A stretch of 64,000 nt of DNA from Herminiimonas contaminans (lineage in GTDB: Bacteria; Pseudomonadota; Gammaproteobacteria; Burkholderiales; Burkholderiaceae_D), in NCBI RefSeq assembly GCF_015645465.1, contig NZ_JADOEL010000001.1:310001-374000 (forward strand), written 5' to 3'. Below the pieces are notes generated by a model, which was not told the DNA's origin, did not search any database, and saw nothing but the letters and a program-made list of their open reading frames with translations. Position 1 is the first letter of the stretch. The number at the start of each line of letters is the position of its first letter. Below, piece after piece: positions 62,610-64,000 of this stretch. The position numbers and the translations under genes are program-made.

Positions 62610-63047
62610 ATGGCAAAAAATATTCTTTTATTAAACGGCCCGAACCTGAATTTACTGGGTTCGCGCGAGCCTGAAGTCTATGGCAGCACCACTCTTGCTG
62701 ATGTGGAACGTGCGGCCAGCGAACAGGTTGCGCAAGCCGGTGCCAAATTGACGACCTTCCAGAGCAATCATGAAGGCGCGTTAATCGACCGCATCCAGGC
62801 CGCGAAAAAAGAAGGTATCGATGCCATCGTGATAAATCCGGGCGGACTTACGCATACCAGCGTATCATTGCGCGATGCATTGGCAGGCGTTGCCATACCA
62901 TTTGTGGAAATCCACGTTTCCAACATTCACCAGCGCGAAGCATTTCGCCATCATTCCTATCTGTCCGGCATCGCTGTCGGCGTGATTTGCGGATTGGGCA
63001 CCGAAGGATATACAGCAGCTATCTCTTTTGCGCTCAAAAAGCTCTAA
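62610..63047 (+). CDS. aroQ: 3-dehydroquinate dehydratase, type II
   Basis: 145 residues. The type II signature [19 protein letters not shown] contains the catalytic Tyr and Arg; [32 protein letters not shown] and [18 protein letters not shown] follow. Dehydrates 3-dehydroquinate in the shikimate pathway. Placed before accB as in many proteobacteria. Confidence 0.97.
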   Translation: MAKNILLLNGPNLNLLGSREPEVYGSTTLADVERAASEQVAQAGAKLTTFQSNHEGALIDRIQAAKKEGIDAIVINPGGLTHTSVSLRDALAGVAIPFVEIHVSNIHQREAFRHHSYLSGIAVGVICGLGTEGYTAAISFALKKL

Positions 63048-63073
63048 ATTTCACCATTTGTCGGCAAATGACT

Positions 63074-63079
63074 TATAAT
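63074..63079 (+). promoter_or_regulatory. Possible -10 element for accBC
   Basis: A TATAAT hexamer lies 48 bases upstream of the accB start in the aroQ-accB gap. No clear -35 hexamer is seen at 16-18 bp upstream, so this is a suggestion only. A small hairpin CATTTG-tcgg-CAAATG at 63055-63070 lies just before it. Confidence 0.35.
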
Positions 63080-63126
63080 TGCCGCCATCTTCAATCATAA
63101 AAACTAAAATTTCCAAGGAAATTCAC

Positions 63127-63594
63127 ATGGATTTACGCAAGCTCAAGACCCTCATTGATCTGGTCGCAGAATCGGATATCGCTGAACTGGAAGTCACGGA
63201 AGGCGAAAGCAAAGTCCGTATCGTCAAATCTTCCGCAGCACCGCAAAACCAAGTAGTGATGATGCAACCGCAAGGCGCTCCAGCGCAATATGCACCTGCA
63301 CCAGCAGCAGCTCCAGTAGCCGCCGCGGCACCAGTTGCAGCAGCACCAGTTGAAATCAAGGGTCATGTCGTTAAATCGCCTATGGTTGGCAGCTTCTACC
63401 GCTCCTCTGCTCCAGGTTCGCCAGCATTCGTTGAAGTTGGCTCGGTTGTCAAAGAAGGCGACACCCTGTGCATCATCGAAGCGATGAAACTCTTGAATGA
63501 AATCGATGCTGACGCTTCTGGCGTTATCAAGGAAATCCTGGTCGAAAACGGCCAACCGGTCGAGTTTGGCCAACCGTTGTTTATCATCGGCTAA
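63127..63594 (+). CDS. accB: Biotin carboxyl carrier protein of acetyl-CoA carboxylase
   Basis: 155 residues from MDLRKLK with AAGGA upstream; a longer frame to 63079 has no ribosome-binding site. An N-terminal domain is joined by an Ala/Pro linker (about 50-76) to the biotinyl domain, where biotin is attached to Lys121 in [11 protein letters not shown]. The usual AMKM reads AMKL. Carries CO2 in fatty-acid synthesis. accC follows after 99 bp. Confidence 0.97.
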   Translation: MDLRKLKTLIDLVAESDIAELEVTEGESKVRIVKSSAAPQNQVVMMQPQGAPAQYAPAPAAAPVAAAAPVAAAPVEIKGHVVKSPMVGSFYRSSAPGSPAFVEVGSVVKEGDTLCIIEAMKLLNEIDADASGVIKEILVENGQPVEFGQPLFIIG

Positions 63595-63605
63595 TAAATG
63601 GTTGC

Positions 63606-63641
63606 AGGGGTAGCGTAAGCAAGAGACGCTTAGCCGCCCCT
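63606..63641 (+). other. Hairpin in the accB-accC gap
   Basis: AGGGG-TAGCGTAAGC and GCTTAGCCGCCCCT can pair imperfectly over about 13 bp around a short loop. There is no T-tract directly after it, so it is not a classic terminator. It could tune accC expression or stabilise accB mRNA. Confidence 0.4.
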
Positions 63642-63693
63642 CCCATTTTGCTGATTCGATTCATTCCCTATAACGACGAATCCAGTTTCCACT

Positions 63694-64000
63694 ATGTTTG
63701 AAAAAATTCTTATCGCCAACCGTGGCGAGATTGCGCTCCGAATCCAGCGCGCCTGCCGCGAAATGGGCATCAAGACCGTGGTCGTCCATTCCGAGGCAGA
63801 CCGCGATGCAAAATACGTCAAACTGGCCGACGAGTCCGTTTGTATCGGCCCGGCACCATCCACATTAAGCTATCTGAACATGCCGGCCATCATCAGCGCG
63901 GCAGAAGTGACCGACGCCGAAGCGATCCATCCCGGCTACGGCTTCCTGTCGGAAAATGCGGATTTTGCTGAACGCGTAGAGCAATCCGGCTTCGTCTTTA
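63694..64000 (+). CDS. accC: Acetyl-CoA carboxylase biotin carboxylase subunit (partial, C-terminus off the right edge)
   Basis: The first 102 residues of AccC, open to the right edge. The start [17 protein letters not shown] and the segments [20 protein letters not shown] and [17 protein letters not shown] are diagnostic of the biotin carboxylase N-terminal domain. It carboxylates the biotin on AccB. Confidence 0.97.
   Translation, partial: MFEKILIANRGEIALRIQRACREMGIKTVVVHSEADRDAKYVKLADESVCIGPAPSTLSYLNMPAIISAAEVTDAEAIHPGYGFLSENADFAERVEQSGFVF

Noticed and set aside
1-64000. tRNA, rRNA, CRISPR or prophage
   Set aside because: Looked for cloverleaf-like CCA ends, regular spaced repeats and phage genes by eye; none was convincing, though a short tRNA could escape manual reading.

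Overview
The window reads as a chromosome segment of a betaproteobacterium, most likely Oxalobacteraceae of the Herminiimonas/Janthinobacterium type. Base composition is moderate (by eye a little above 50% G+C). Gene neighbourhoods such as pyrR-pyrB-pyrC', rubredoxin/thiD/hemL, pilGHIJ-chpA and aroQ-accB-accC are of the usual betaproteobacterial kind. This placement is inference from gene content; there is no rRNA here to confirm it. I saw no tRNA, rRNA, CRISPR array, phage or intact insertion sequence.

Layout. 1-2 kb: the N-terminal part of a large exported Gln/Glu-rich protein with an SLH-like segment, running off the left edge, then a small acid-shock-like Ala/Lys protein. 2-9.2 kb: an accessory catabolic-looking cluster on the minus strand, with a PAS histidine kinase, a NarL/FixJ response regulator, two different gamma-glutamyltransferases, a cytosine-deaminase-type amidohydrolase and a DUF1097-like membrane protein. 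9.3-13.4 kb: a patatin lipoprotein, a serine beta-lactamase-fold hydrolase and an M29/NicX-like metalloprotein. 13.5-14.6 kb: the ohr/ohrR peroxide pair with a matching operator before each gene. 14.8-21.5 kb: trmB, recQ-uppP, a Cys-cluster protein, and pcm-rhodanese-tolC. 21.5-28.3 kb: a tetR-controlled RND efflux operon with its own outer-membrane channel. 28.4-34.6 kb: small exported proteins, waaA, a phosphohexomutase, apaH, plsC. 34.7-38.5 kb: the yqgE-ruvX-pyrR-pyrB-pyrC'-plsC operon, in which PyrC' has lost the dihydroorotase metal ligands. 38.6-50.4 kb: photolyase, the type IV pilus chemosensory operon pilG-pilH-pilI-pilJ-chpA (with a 270-bp inverted-repeat element between pilJ and chpA), and rubredoxin. 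50.4-64 kb: a divergent thiD-like gene, hemL, corA, mtgA, aroE, a TonB-like protein, an RNase II family exonuclease, mpl-yqiA-ubiC, a conserved unknown, a TlpA-like thioredoxin, aroQ, accB and the start of accC.

The best candidates for undescribed biology are (1) the two-GGT/amidohydrolase/DUF1097 cluster with its own two-component system and two perfect dyads in its promoter, (2) the 270-bp mobile-looking hairpin element between pilJ and chpA, with a truncated end of the same sequence at 9264, and (3) the SLH-like, repeat-bearing exported protein at the left edge. Most of the rest is housekeeping. Start codons were moved inward where a ribosome-binding site or family alignment favoured it; those choices are noted per gene.
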